DNA of 64,000 bases, from positions 5,084,001-5,148,000 of the forward strand of contig NZ_CP075691.1 in the NCBI RefSeq assembly GCF_020026305.1, read 5' to 3'. Position 1 is the stretch's first letter. Every line of letters begins with the position of its first letter. The DNA is from Streptomyces sp. 135 (GTDB lineage Bacteria > Actinomycetota > Actinomycetes > Streptomycetales > Streptomycetaceae). Under the pieces are notes generated by a model that was not told the DNA's origin, did no database searches, and worked only from the letters and a program-made list of their open reading frames with translations. Made by a program: the position numbers and the translations under genes. Shown here piece by piece: positions 1 to 9,322 of the stretch.

Positions 1-641
1 AACTGTCGCGCGAACACACGGTCGCGCATCCGGCACCCGGCCTGGTGGTCGTCGCGGGCGGCAAGTACACGACGTACCGGGTGATGGCCAAGGACGCCGT
101 CGACGAGGCCGTGCACGGCCTTGACCAGCGGGTCGCCGACTGCGTGACCGAGGACATCCCGCTGGTCGGTGCCGAGGGGTACAAAGCGCTGTGGAACGCC
201 CGCGCGAGGATCGCCGCCCAGACGGGTCTTCATGTCGTGCGCGTGGAGCACCTGTTGAACCGCTACGGCTCGCTCGCCGAAGAGGTGCTCGAACTCATCA
301 CCACCGACCCGAAGCTGGGCGAGCCCCTGCCGGGAGCCGACGACTACCTCCGGGCCGAGGTCGTCTACGCCGCGTCACACGAGGGCGCCCGGCACCTCGA
401 CGACGTCCTGACCCGGCGGACCCGCATCTCCATCGAGACGTTCGACCGGGGCACGCGCAGCGCCCGGGAGTGCGCCGAGCTGATGGCGCCGGTCCTCGGC
501 TGGGACAAGGACCAGATCGAGCGGGAGGTGCAGCACTACGAGAAGCGGGTGGAGGCCGAGCGGGAGTCGCAGCGCCAACCGGACGACCTGACGGCGGACG
601 CGGCGCGGCTGGGCGCGCCGGACATCGCGCCGCTCGGTTAG
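1..641 (+). CDS. glpD: Glycerol-3-phosphate dehydrogenase, C-terminal part
   Basis: This is the 3' part of an FAD-dependent glycerol-3-phosphate dehydrogenase, which oxidises sn-glycerol-3-phosphate to dihydroxyacetone phosphate and passes electrons to quinones at the membrane. The reading frame is open from base 3; the start lies upstream of the window. Near the N-terminal edge the segment LVVVAGGKYTTYRVMAKDA is the FAD-contacting glycine and basic motif typical of GlpD/GlpA. The remaining roughly 190 residues match the helical C-terminal cap domain found in bacterial GlpD. It ends at a TAG that overlaps a short tandem repeat. The family assignment is firm; nothing can be said about the missing catalytic N-terminal half. 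Confidence 0.9.
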   Translation, partial: LSREHTVAHPAPGLVVVAGGKYTTYRVMAKDAVDEAVHGLDQRVADCVTEDIPLVGAEGYKALWNARARIAAQTGLHVVRVEHLLNRYGSLAEEVLELITTDPKLGEPLPGADDYLRAEVVYAASHEGARHLDDVLTRRTRISIETFDRGTRSARECAELMAPVLGWDKDQIEREVQHYEKRVEAERESQRQPDDLTADAARLGAPDIAPLG

Positions 642-681
642 CCGGGCGGATTCAGCCGGGCAGTTTCAGCCGGGCGGATTC
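640..681. repeat. Three 14-bp tandem repeats at the glpD stop
   Basis: Units at 640-653, 654-667 and 668-681 read AGCCGGGCGGATTC, AGCCGGGCAGTTTC and AGCCGGGCGGATTC. The first unit overlaps the glpD stop codon. The units are not palindromic, so a terminator role is not obvious. Confidence 0.8.
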
Positions 682-714
682 CGAGCGCTGGCCCCGGAAA
701 GCTGCGCGCCGGGG

Positions 715-960
715 TTACGGGCCTTGTCCCACAGGGTTGTTGAGGCCCTGTGAGGGAGGATTGACGGCGGGGGCCGAGGGGCGTGGGGGTGGTGTGGAGC
801 GCTCCCGGGGCAGGAGGGCCGCGGCCGGGGCCTTGCCGGGACCGGTGAGCAGCGGAAGAGTGGCATCCGTGGCCGACGCCGTGCGGTGCGGTGGGCCTGC
901 CGTCAGGCAGATGAGGATCGCCGCCAGGATCACGGTCGCCGGTGAGCGCGGTGTCGGCAT
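715..960 (-). CDS. Small secreted protein, unknown function
   Basis: An 81-residue product begins at ATG 958-960, preceded by a good ribosome-binding site (GGGAGGA about 7 bases upstream). The N-terminus is a classical signal peptide: a short basic stretch, the hydrophobic run VILAAILICLTAG, and a likely AXA-type cleavage near residue 30 (TASA). The mature part of about 50 residues is rich in proline and alanine and has no recognisable domain. An in-frame ATG at 988-990 would add ten residues but lacks a ribosome-binding site and falls inside a palindrome. The gene is divergent from the first kinase and shares a 136-bp control region with it, so the two may be co-regulated. The function is unknown. 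Confidence 0.6.
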   Translation of the reverse strand: MPTPRSPATVILAAILICLTAGPPHRTASATDATLPLLTGPGKAPAAALLPRERSTPPPRPSAPAVNPPSQGLNNPVGQGP

Positions 961-981
961 GGCACTTCCTCCCGGTACGCG

Positions 982-997
982 GTCCCTCATGAGGGAC
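982..997. promoter_or_regulatory. 16-bp perfect palindrome between divergent genes
   Basis: GTCCCTCATGAGGGAC is a perfect palindrome lying between the small secreted protein gene and kinase 1. A degenerate copy of the same outline (GTCCTTGAGTAAGGGAC) follows at 1020-1036. Two spaced copies in a divergent promoter region suggest an operator for a dimeric regulator; the protein is unknown. Confidence 0.45.
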
Positions 998-1095
998 GGT
1001 GGACCCTGGGCGCCGGCCGGTCCTTGAGTAAGGGACAATGAAGGCTCTGTCAGGGCGGGTTGCTCGGGTAGCAGCGGTAGCAGCAGAGGGGACGC

Positions 1096-3165
1096 ATGTC
1101 GGACGCGGAGCAGACGGGTGAGGCCCGTCGGGACAAGAGCGAACGTCTCCTCGCCGGCCGGTACCGGCTGGGAGAGGTGCTCGGCCGCGGCGGCATGGGC
1201 ACCGTGTGGCGCGCCAAGGACGAGACGCTGGGCCGTACGGTCGCGGTGAAGGAGCTGCGGTTCCCGACGAGCATCGACGAGGACGAGAAGCGGCGGCTCA
1301 TCACACGGACGCTGCGCGAGGCCAAGGCGATCGCGCGGATCCGCAACACCAGCGCCGTGACGGTCTACGACGTCGTCGACGAGGACGACCGGCCGTGGAT
1401 CGTGATGGAGCTGGTCGAGGGCAAGTCCCTCGCGGAGGCGATCCGCGAGGACGGCGTGCTCACGCCGAGGCGGGCGGCCGAGGTCGGCCTCGCCATCCTC
1501 GACGTGCTGCGGTCCGCGCACCGCGAGGGGATCCTGCACCGCGACGTGAAGCCGTCGAACGTGCTGATCGCCGAGGACGGCCGGGTCGTGCTCACGGACT
1601 TCGGCATCGCCCAGGTCGAGGGCGACCCGTCCATCACGTCGACGGGCATGCTCGTCGGCGCGCCCTCGTACATCTCCCCGGAGCGGGCGCGCGGGCACAA
1701 GCCGGGCCCGGCGGCCGACCTGTGGTCGCTGGGCGGCCTGCTGTACGCGGCGGTGGAGGGCGTCCCTCCGTACGACAAGGGCTCGGCCATCGCGACCCTG
1801 ACGGCGGTGATGACCGAGGACGTCGACAAGCCCAAGAACGCGGGGCCGTTGGAGCCGGTCATCTACGGCCTGCTCGCCAAGGACCCCCAGCAGCGGCTCG
1901 ACGACGCCGGGGCGCGGGCGCTCCTGAGGGACGTCATCCACGCGCCGGAGACCAGGGCGGAGCCGGAACCGGTCGAGGCGACCAAGGTCGTGCCGCTGCC
2001 TCCGGCGCCGCCGCAGCCGGCGAAGACCAGCAGGCTGTCCAAGCCGCCCAAGGCGCCCAAGGCTTCCGGGCCGGGCATGCCGGCGAGGCTGACGAAGAAG
2101 GCGGGCGCGGCCGCCGGTGCCGCCGGTGCGTCCGCCGCCTCCGGGTCCGTCGCCGGGCGCAAGGGCGAGGAGGCCGCCGATCGGCTGAAGGGTGCGCTGC
2201 GGTCGGTCCGCAAGGCCGCCGCGTCGGCCACGGGGGCCGGTGCTGCGGGCGCCGCGGGCTCGGGTTCTGGTCCTGTGGCCTCCGGCGTGGCCGGGCACAG
2301 GAGCGGTGCCGCCGTGCCGCAGGCGCCGAGCGCGCCGCCGCGGACGGCGCCCCGGGTGCCGCCCAAGGCGTCGCTCACCGATGTGGTGCCGCGCCGGACG
2401 CTGGTCATCGTCTCCGTGGTGGCCGTACTCGCCGTGCTGGGCACGGTGTTGGCTTTCGCGCTGTCGAACGGCGGTGACGGCGGCTCCGCCCAGGGCGGCA
2501 AGGGCGGCGACAAGGCCGCGTCCAGCGGGGCGTCCGGGGGCGGGGACCAGCGCGAGGACGGCAAGGACACCGGCAAGGAGACGGGCGGCAGCTCCGGTTC
2601 CGGTGCCGGCTCCGAGGGCGACAAGGGGCAGGGCCAGGGCCAGGGCAAGGACCCGGGCAAGGACGACGAGGCGGACTCGGACGAGGGCGAGGGGCACGAC
2701 CCCAGCCAGGACGACGGCAAGAAGCCGGGTGACGGCGCGGCGTCGACGTACGAGCACGACCAGGGTTTCAAGATCGGGCTGCCGAAGGGGTGGAAGTACC
2801 AGTCCACGGGCAGGGCGGGCGCGCGGTTCACCGGGCCCAACAGCCAGAAGCTGCTGATCGGTTGGACGACCACGCCCAAGGACAACCCGGTGAGCGACTG
2901 GAAGAACCAGGAGAACTACATGGTCCGGTCGCAGTACGACCGGATAAGGATCGAGAAGGTGGACTTCCGCGGGTGGAACACCGCCGACTGGGAGTTCACC
3001 TACGTGGACGGCGGCACGAAGTACCGTTCCGTCGACCGCGGCTTCGTCGTCAACGGCGGGCTCGGTTACGGAATGATGTACACCGCCAAGGCCGATGACT
3101 GGAAGGGCGAGCAGCGGCGGGCCGCGTGGCGGACCTTCACGAGGACGTTCCAGCCGAAGTCGTGA
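1096..3165 (+). CDS. Membrane Ser/Thr protein kinase, first of the array
   Basis: A 689-residue Hanks-type (PknB-like) kinase. Visible in order: glycine loop GRGGMG (30-35), catalytic Lys52 in VAVKEL, HRD at 148-150 with VKPSN, DFG at 168-170, then a long Ala/Pro/Lys-rich linker. One membrane segment follows at about 434-456. An extracytoplasmic Gly/Ser/Asp/Lys-rich stalk (about 460-555) comes next, then a C-terminal module starting with the motif GFKIGLPKGW. All catalytic residues are present, so it should be active. The ATG lies after AGAGGGGACGC. It is the first of five adjacent kinase-type genes on the same strand. In S. coelicolor a five-kinase cluster at this place has been tied to spore-wall synthesis; that link is recalled, not shown here. 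Confidence 0.9.
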   Translation: MSDAEQTGEARRDKSERLLAGRYRLGEVLGRGGMGTVWRAKDETLGRTVAVKELRFPTSIDEDEKRRLITRTLREAKAIARIRNTSAVTVYDVVDEDDRPWIVMELVEGKSLAEAIREDGVLTPRRAAEVGLAILDVLRSAHREGILHRDVKPSNVLIAEDGRVVLTDFGIAQVEGDPSITSTGMLVGAPSYISPERARGHKPGPAADLWSLGGLLYAAVEGVPPYDKGSAIATLTAVMTEDVDKPKNAGPLEPVIYGLLAKDPQQRLDDAGARALLRDVIHAPETRAEPEPVEATKVVPLPPAPPQPAKTSRLSKPPKAPKASGPGMPARLTKKAGAAAGAAGASAASGSVAGRKGEEAADRLKGALRSVRKAAASATGAGAAGAAGSGSGPVASGVAGHRSGAAVPQAPSAPPRTAPRVPPKASLTDVVPRRTLVIVSVVAVLAVLGTVLAFALSNGGDGGSAQGGKGGDKAASSGASGGGDQREDGKDTGKETGGSSGSGAGSEGDKGQGQGQGKDPGKDDEADSDEGEGHDPSQDDGKKPGDGAASTYEHDQGFKIGLPKGWKYQSTGRAGARFTGPNSQKLLIGWTTTPKDNPVSDWKNQENYMVRSQYDRIRIEKVDFRGWNTADWEFTYVDGGTKYRSVDRGFVVNGGLGYGMMYTAKADDWKGEQRRAAWRTFTRTFQPKS

Positions 3166-3293
3166 GCTGAGATCTCGTATCCCCTCATTGCGGTTCGCCC
3201 ACGGCACGTATCGTGAATGCTTGCGGTCCGTACACAGCCGTAACGAGCCGCAAGTCGAACGGAATTGACCACCGGGCGGACGGGGGAGGCATC

Positions 3294-5816
3294 GTGGACG
3301 ACTATGCGGGACGGGTGCTCGCCGACCGCTACCGCCTGCCGCTGCCTCCCTCGGACGAGTACGAGCTCGCCGAAGCCCGTGCCTTCGACACCTACAGCGG
3401 GCAGGAAGTCCTGGTCAGGCAGGTGCCGTTGCCCGAAGTCGTCGAGGCGGAGGTGCTCGACGAGGACGACCTGCCCGAGGGCTTCGTGCCTCGGGCGGGC
3501 GCACGTCCGGGAGGGGCCGGAGCGCGGCGGGCCTCGGCGCGCACGACGCGCAGGCCCACGGATCCGGCCGTGCGGCGCGCGATGGAGGCGGCGCAGACGG
3601 CCGCGCAGATTCCGGACCATCCGCGGCTCGACCAGGTGTTCGACGTGTTCGCCGAGGGTGGTTCGCTGTGGATAGTCAGCGAGTTGGTGGCGGCGAGGCC
3701 GCTGGCGGCACTCCTCGCGGACCGGCCGCTCAGCCCGTACCGGGCGGCGGAGGTCGCGGCGGACGTCCTGGCGGCGCTGCGCGTGCTGCACGCGCACGGC
3801 TGGGTGCACCGGAACATCACCGCGCGCACGGTGCTGATCTGCGACGACGGCCGCGTGATGCTGACGGGACTCGCGGCCGGCGCGGCCGAGGAGGCCCTGT
3901 GCGGGTACGACCCCCGGCCCGTGGAGGCGGGGGAGGCCACCGGTTCGGCGGGGTCGGTCGGGAACGTGGCCGCGTTTGAGGGCGCCTCGGAGGTGGGGTA
4001 CGAGGACCGAGGGATGCCGCTTGAGCCCGCTCCGGAGGCGTACGAAGAGGTCGAGCGGGGCGGGGAGTTCGCGGGGTACTCGCGGGACGGCGGTGCTTCG
4101 CGGGCCGCGGTGCGGCGGGCCGGCCAGGCCGTGGACGCGGCGGAGGCGGCCGAAGCCGAGGGCTCCGCTCGGGGCGAGGCGCGGGCCGCGCGCGGCGGGT
4201 CCATCGCGGCGTATCGCGCGGGGCCGCGCGGGCCTCGGCCCGGGTCGAGGAGCCGCCGCCCGGGCGGACGCGGGTGGCACCGGGCCTGGTTCCGCGGGCG
4301 TGCCGGGCCCTCGGGGCGGTGATACGCAGCCCGGGACGGCCGGACGGATCTCGGACCCCTATGGAGTCGGCGACACGAAGCCCTGGCACGGCGCGGTTCC
4401 GCGCGGCGGCGGTCAGCGGGGCGCGGTGGAGGGCGCCGAGCGCCGTGGGCCCGGCGGGCGGGGCGTTGGCGGACCCTACGAGTCGCGCTCACCCTACGAG
4501 TCCGGTGTGCAGCAGGGGTCCTGCGGACCTCATGAGCCCCGCTCACCCCATGAGCCCGGTGTGCAGCAGGGGTCCCGCGCGCCCCATGAGCCCCGCTCAC
4601 CCTACGAGCCCGGCGCACAGCAAGGACCCCGTGCACCCCATGAGCGCCGCTCACCCTACGAGCCCGGCCAGCAGCAACGGGCCCCTGTACCCCACCAGCC
4701 CCGTGCTCCCCACCAGCCTCAGCCACCCCACGCACCACACGAGCCCCCCAACCGCCACCAGCCCCCCGCGCCCACCCCCGCCAGCGCCCGCGAGAAGCGC
4801 GCTGCGTGGGACGTGGCCGACGGTGAGGCGGGAGGGCCGCGTGGGCCCGGCACCGCTCTGGCCGCCGAGCGGGCCCGGCACGCGCGCATGGTGGTCGTCG
4901 GGGCCGTCACCGAACGGTGGGCCCCCGAGCAGGCCGGGCCCGTGCACGAGAACTGGCAGCTCGCCGCGCCGATCGGCCCCGCCACCGACCTGTGGGCCCT
5001 CGGGGCGCTGCTCTTCCGCGCCGTGCAGGGACACGCGCCCTACCCCGAGGACAGCACCGCTGAACTCGTGCAGCTCGTGTGCGCCGAGCCGCCCGCCTTC
5101 GCCGAGGAGTGCGGCCCGCTGCGGCCCGTCGTCGAGTCCCTGCTGCGTCAGGACCCCACCGACCGGCTCGACTTCGAGGAGCTGAGCGGCTGGCTCCGCT
5201 CCCTGGTGCGCTCGGCCCCGGAGCCGGAGGCCGGGGCACATGTCGTGCCGGTGCCGCCGTACGACGCAGGACGACTGCCCGTCGTACGCCGTCGCGGCGA
5301 GGTCGTGCGCAGGCGCCGCGCCGCCGTGCCCGCCACCACCGGGGGCCACGGCCGCCAGGCCGGGGCGGCATCGCGGGCGCCGCGCCGCCGAGCCGGCCCG
5401 AGGCGAAGCGGGCGCCGACGAGAGGCTCCAACGACCCCAGTTCGCAGGAAGCCCGGACCGACGTCGGGCTTCGCGCAGCGTCGCCGTGGTGGCCGGGGCG
5501 CGGACACACGGTGGGCTAACGGTTCAGCGACCCCGAAGGCTACCAGCGTGAGCACGAGCGCGAGCTCCAGCCGTTCCGCGACTCCTCCTGGGCCACCTCC
5601 AGCGGCATGCGCCGCATCGACGTGGGCGGGCGGGCCATGGCGGAGGGGCAGTTCACCTGGCAGGACGGGGAGGGCCGCGAGGTCTATGTGCGCAACCTCG
5701 CGATGATCGTCGGCGGGAAGTACCACGTGGTGCAGGTGCGGGGACCCGAGGCCGAGCGGGACGAAGTGACACGGCTGTTCGAGCAGGCGTCGAAGACGTA
5801 CCAGGTCACTGACTAG
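3294..5816 (+). pseudogene. Pseudokinase gene with frame breaks and lost membrane segment
   Basis: The N-terminal part starts at GTG 3294 behind GGGGGAGG and runs in one frame to a stop at 4320-4322. The kinase C-lobe (WAPEQAGPVHENWQLAAPIG, then ATDLWALGALLFRAVQGHAPY) continues in the next frame, roughly 4210-5340. The tail homologous to sister kinases (from about 5520, with MRRIDVGGRAMAEGQFTWQD) is again in the first frame and ends at 5816. Between 5230 and 5520 no frame encodes a hydrophobic stretch, so the expected membrane helix and the start of the ectodomain look deleted. The fold also lacks catalytic residues: VLVRQV replaces VAVK, HRN replaces HRD, and LTGL stands where DFG should be. 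It was therefore a pseudokinase before it broke. The frame changes could be sequencing errors; the missing membrane helix is harder to explain that way. Confidence 0.75.
4477..4692 (+). repeat. Four 54-bp tandem repeats inside the pseudokinase
   Basis: Units at 4477-4530, 4531-4584, 4585-4638 and 4639-4692 each encode 18 residues of the form HEPRSPYEPGxQQGxRAP. They sit in the low-complexity insert between the two halves of the kinase fold. A Pro/His-rich tail continues to about 4780. Confidence 0.85.
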
Positions 5817-5932
5817 CCCACGCCGGTACATGCACGGCATGCGTCACATTGAGGTCTCCGTAGGCCCCCTGTGGTTCCGCGCGCGCTCCCCTCTCCTTAA
5901 CCTGGGCCCTGTCAAGACCATTGCGGGGGAAC

Positions 5933-7516
5933 GTGAATCAGAGCCAGGGCCTGCTCCTCGCGGGCCGCTACCGACTCGGGGAGTCCATCGGCCGCGGTGG
6001 CATGGGCCGGGTGTGGCGTGCCCGGGACGAGGTGCTGCACCGTGCCGTCGCCGTCAAGGAGCTGACGGCCGCGCAGTACGTGCAGGAGGCCGACCGCGCG
6101 ATCCTCCTCGCGCGTACGCACGCCGAGGCGCGGGCCGCCGCCCGGATCAACCACCCCGCCGTGGTCACCGTCCATGACGTCCTGGAGTACGACGACCGGC
6201 CCTGGATCGTGATGGAGCTGGTGGAGGGCTGTTCGCTGGCCGACGCCGTCAAGGAGCAGGGCCGCGTCGACGCGGTCGAGGCCGCCCGCATCGGCCTGTG
6301 GACGCTCAAGGCCCTGCGCGCCGCGCACGCCGCCGGGGTGCTGCACCGCGACGTCAAGCCCGGCAACGTACTCCTGGCGGAGGACCGGCGGGTCCTGCTC
6401 ACCGACTTCGGGATCGCGGCGATCGAGGGGGACTCGACGATCACGCGGACCGGGGAAGTCGTCGGTTCCGTGGACTACTTGGCGCCCGAGCGGGTCAGCG
6501 GCGCCAACCCCGGCCCCGCGTCCGACCTGTGGGCGCTCGGCGCGACGCTGTACACGGCGGTCGAGGGCAACTCGCCGTTCCGGCGCACGTCGCCGATCGG
6601 CACCATGCAGGCCGTGGTCACCGAGGAGCCCGCGCCGCCCGGGCACGCGGGGGTCCTCGCGCCCGTCATCAGCGCCCTCCTGCGCAAGGATCCGACGGCC
6701 AGGCCCGGCGCCGAGGAGGCCGAGCGAATGCTCGCCGAGGCGGCGGAGGGCAGGCGGCCGAACACGGCGCGGCCCTACGCGCCGACGCGGACGCACGCCA
6801 CGGGCAGTAAGCCTCCACGCCGCGACGCGATGCCGCCACCGTGGCCGAGGGGCCGCGGCCGCCCCCACGGTGCCCGGCGGGCACCCTCCCGACCCGCCCG
6901 CCCGGCCGGGAGGCGCCGCCGCAGGCTCGCCGTGGTCGCGCTCACCGTCGCGGCGGCGCTGCTCGGCGGCGGCGGTGTCTTCGGCTATCTGCACGTCACC
7001 GGAGGCGGCGGCCAGGAGCGGTCCACGGCAGGCCGTGACGCGGCCGAGAGCGTGGGCGGCATCCCCGCGGACTGGCGGCGGGTGAAGGACCCGGGCGGCT
7101 TCAGCCTCATGCTGCCCAAGGGCTGGAAGCGCCAGATGGACGGCAACCAGATCGACTACACCCCCGACGGCGGCCGCCGCTTCCTGCGCATCGGCGTCGA
7201 CAGGGACCCGCAGTACGAGACCTCGTACCTGCACCTGTTGGCGCTGGAGAAGACCCTGCGGCTCCCGGACTACCGGCGGCTGCACCTCAACTCCAACACC
7301 TTCCGCGACCGGCCGGGCGCGCTCTGGGAGTTCAGCTGGCGGGCCGGGGCGAACGACACCACGAGGGGTCCGCGCCGCGCCATCGAACAGACGTATCTCA
7401 GCCGTGATGGCGTGGAGTACGCCATCTACATGTCGGCCCCCGCCGACGACTGGGACACCGCCCGCGAGCAGTTCGACGCGATGCTGCTGGGATGGCGGGA
7501 GGGGCACAAGGGCTGA
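5933..7516 (+). CDS. Membrane Ser/Thr protein kinase, third of the array
   Basis: From GTG 5933 the product has 527 residues. The kinase domain is complete: GRGGMG at 20-25, Lys42 in VAVKEL, HRD 138-140, DFG 158-160 and the APE-type PERV after the activation segment. A basic proline-rich linker precedes one membrane helix at about 330-352 (LAVVALTVAAALLGGGGVFG). The outer domain starts with DPGGFSLMLPKGWKRQ, the same module as kinases 1 and 4. A TTG at 5921 is in frame but has no ribosome-binding site. The GTG has GGGGGA only 2-3 bases upstream, so spacing is tight and the start is not certain. It follows the pseudokinase by 116 bases. Confidence 0.9.
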   Translation: MNQSQGLLLAGRYRLGESIGRGGMGRVWRARDEVLHRAVAVKELTAAQYVQEADRAILLARTHAEARAAARINHPAVVTVHDVLEYDDRPWIVMELVEGCSLADAVKEQGRVDAVEAARIGLWTLKALRAAHAAGVLHRDVKPGNVLLAEDRRVLLTDFGIAAIEGDSTITRTGEVVGSVDYLAPERVSGANPGPASDLWALGATLYTAVEGNSPFRRTSPIGTMQAVVTEEPAPPGHAGVLAPVISALLRKDPTARPGAEEAERMLAEAAEGRRPNTARPYAPTRTHATGSKPPRRDAMPPPWPRGRGRPHGARRAPSRPARPAGRRRRRLAVVALTVAAALLGGGGVFGYLHVTGGGGQERSTAGRDAAESVGGIPADWRRVKDPGGFSLMLPKGWKRQMDGNQIDYTPDGGRRFLRIGVDRDPQYETSYLHLLALEKTLRLPDYRRLHLNSNTFRDRPGALWEFSWRAGANDTTRGPRRAIEQTYLSRDGVEYAIYMSAPADDWDTAREQFDAMLLGWREGHKG

Positions 7517-7639
7517 GCGCCCGCGTCCGCCCCCGAGGCGCGTGGTGCGCCCCCGGCGCGCCCGGCCAGTGCGGCCGGAACCCGCCAGCCGCCGGGTGAC
7601 ACGCATTCCGTTCGCACACGTGTGGGGCATGATGGCCGC

Positions 7640-9199
7640 ATGGGGAGCCTGGGTGACCACGCAGGTGGGAGCAGCGCCCGTGTGATCGCGGGCCGTTACC
7701 GCCTGGAGGCGCGGCTCGGCAGGGGCGGCATGGGGGTCGTGTGGCGGGCCACCGATCTGCTGCTCGCGCGCCAGGTCGCCGTCAAGGAACTGGAGCGGGA
7801 CGAGTCGCTCTCCGACACCGAGGCCACCCAGGCGCGCGAGCGGACCCTGCGTGAGGCGCGGGCGGTGGCGCAGCTGCGGCATCCGCACATCGTCGTCGTC
7901 CACGACGTCGTCGTACAGGACGAACAGCCCTACATAGTGATGGAGTTGATCGAGGGCGGCTCCCTCGCGGGGCAGATCGCGCGGGCCGGACCGCTGGACG
8001 CGCAGGCGGTCGCGCGGATGGGCATCAACCTCCTCGGCGCCCTGAGTACGGCCCACGAGGCGGGCATCCTGCACCGGGACCTCAAGCCCGCCAACGTACT
8101 CGTGGAGCGGGCCACCGGCCGTGTCGTCCTCACCGACTTCGGGATCGCGCAGGTCAGCGGGGCGACGACGCTCACGGAGGTGGGGTCGTTCGTGGGCTCG
8201 CCCGAGTACACCGCGCCCGAGCGCATCGCGGGGGAGCGGACCGGACCGGAGTCGGACCTGTGGTCGCTCGGCGCGCTGCTCGTCACCGCGCTGGCCGGTG
8301 AGTCGCCCTTCCGCAGGGACTCCATCGGCGGTGTCCTGCACGCCGTGGTCTACGAGGAGATACGCCCGCCGGACAGCGCGGCGCCGCTCCTCCCGGTCGT
8401 CCTCGGCCTCCTGGAGCGCGACCCGCGGCGACGCCTCGACGCGGCGGGGGCGGAGCGGCTGCTGCGGGCGTACGTCGACACCGGGCACATGCCCGCGCGG
8501 CCGGTGCACGGCAGGCCGGGCGCCGGGCTCCCGGAGCCGGCGCCGCGCGGCCGTCAGGGGCGGGTCATGCTGATCGCCGGGGCGCTGGCGGCGGCCGTGG
8601 CGGGGGCCGGGGTCTCGGCCGCCGCGCTGCTGCTCGGCCGGGACGGGGACGGCGGTACGCCGGCGAACTCGGCCTTGCCCTCCACCTCCGTCAGCGGCCC
8701 GACGCCCACCGTGACGGTCACCCAGAGCACCCGTACGCCCCGGCCGCCCGCCCCTCAGCCGCCCGACGGCTACCGCCTGGCGAAGGACCCGGAGGGCTTC
8801 ACGATCGCCGTGCCGAAGGGCTTCACGCGCCAGAGCGAGGGCCCCCGCGTCTTCTACGTCTCGCCGAGCGGCACCTACCGCATCGGCATCAAGGAGTCCG
8901 CCCGGGAGCCCGGCGGCCCGCTCGCCGCGCAGCGCCGCGCGGATGCCGAGGGGCCGCGGACCAACCCGGGTTACCGCGGCGGCGAGATCACCCAGACCAC
9001 GCGCAACGGCCGCCCGGCCGCCCTCCTGGAGTTCACGTGGGACGGTTTCGAGGAACCGGCCGGCGAGCGGCACACGTACGACCTGTGCTGGGAGGAGGGC
9101 GGCCGGATGTACGACGTGTGGGTCTCGGGACCGGCGGCGGAGGCGGATCAGACGCGGAAGTACTTCGACACGGCGGTGGACACGTTCGTACGCCGGTGA
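7640..9199 (+). CDS. Membrane Ser/Thr protein kinase, fourth of the array
   Basis: A 519-residue kinase if ATG 7640 is used. GTG 7622 is also in frame, and neither has a clear ribosome-binding site. Kinase signatures are intact: GRGGMG 28-33, Lys49 in VAVKEL, HRD 145-147, DFG 166-168. A single membrane segment near 310-335 (VMLIAGALAAAVAGAGVSAAALLL) separates it from a Thr/Pro-rich stalk and an outer domain beginning DPEGFTIAVPKGFTRQ. It lies in the same orientation as kinases 3 and 5 with gaps of 123 bases on each side, so the array may be partly co-transcribed. It probably senses an envelope signal and phosphorylates cytoplasmic proteins; the targets cannot be read from sequence. Confidence 0.9.
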   Translation: MGSLGDHAGGSSARVIAGRYRLEARLGRGGMGVVWRATDLLLARQVAVKELERDESLSDTEATQARERTLREARAVAQLRHPHIVVVHDVVVQDEQPYIVMELIEGGSLAGQIARAGPLDAQAVARMGINLLGALSTAHEAGILHRDLKPANVLVERATGRVVLTDFGIAQVSGATTLTEVGSFVGSPEYTAPERIAGERTGPESDLWSLGALLVTALAGESPFRRDSIGGVLHAVVYEEIRPPDSAAPLLPVVLGLLERDPRRRLDAAGAERLLRAYVDTGHMPARPVHGRPGAGLPEPAPRGRQGRVMLIAGALAAAVAGAGVSAAALLLGRDGDGGTPANSALPSTSVSGPTPTVTVTQSTRTPRPPAPQPPDGYRLAKDPEGFTIAVPKGFTRQSEGPRVFYVSPSGTYRIGIKESAREPGGPLAAQRRADAEGPRTNPGYRGGEITQTTRNGRPAALLEFTWDGFEEPAGERHTYDLCWEEGGRMYDVWVSGPAAEADQTRKYFDTAVDTFVRR

Positions 9200-9322
9200 C
9201 CAGGCACGTACGCGGGCGACTGGACACGTACGTGGACGGTGTCCCGTCGCGTGCATCACCCAGGTCACAAGTGGGGGGGGCTGGCTGGAAACGGAGGTGC
9301 CCGGCAGGGTAGGCATGGGGGC

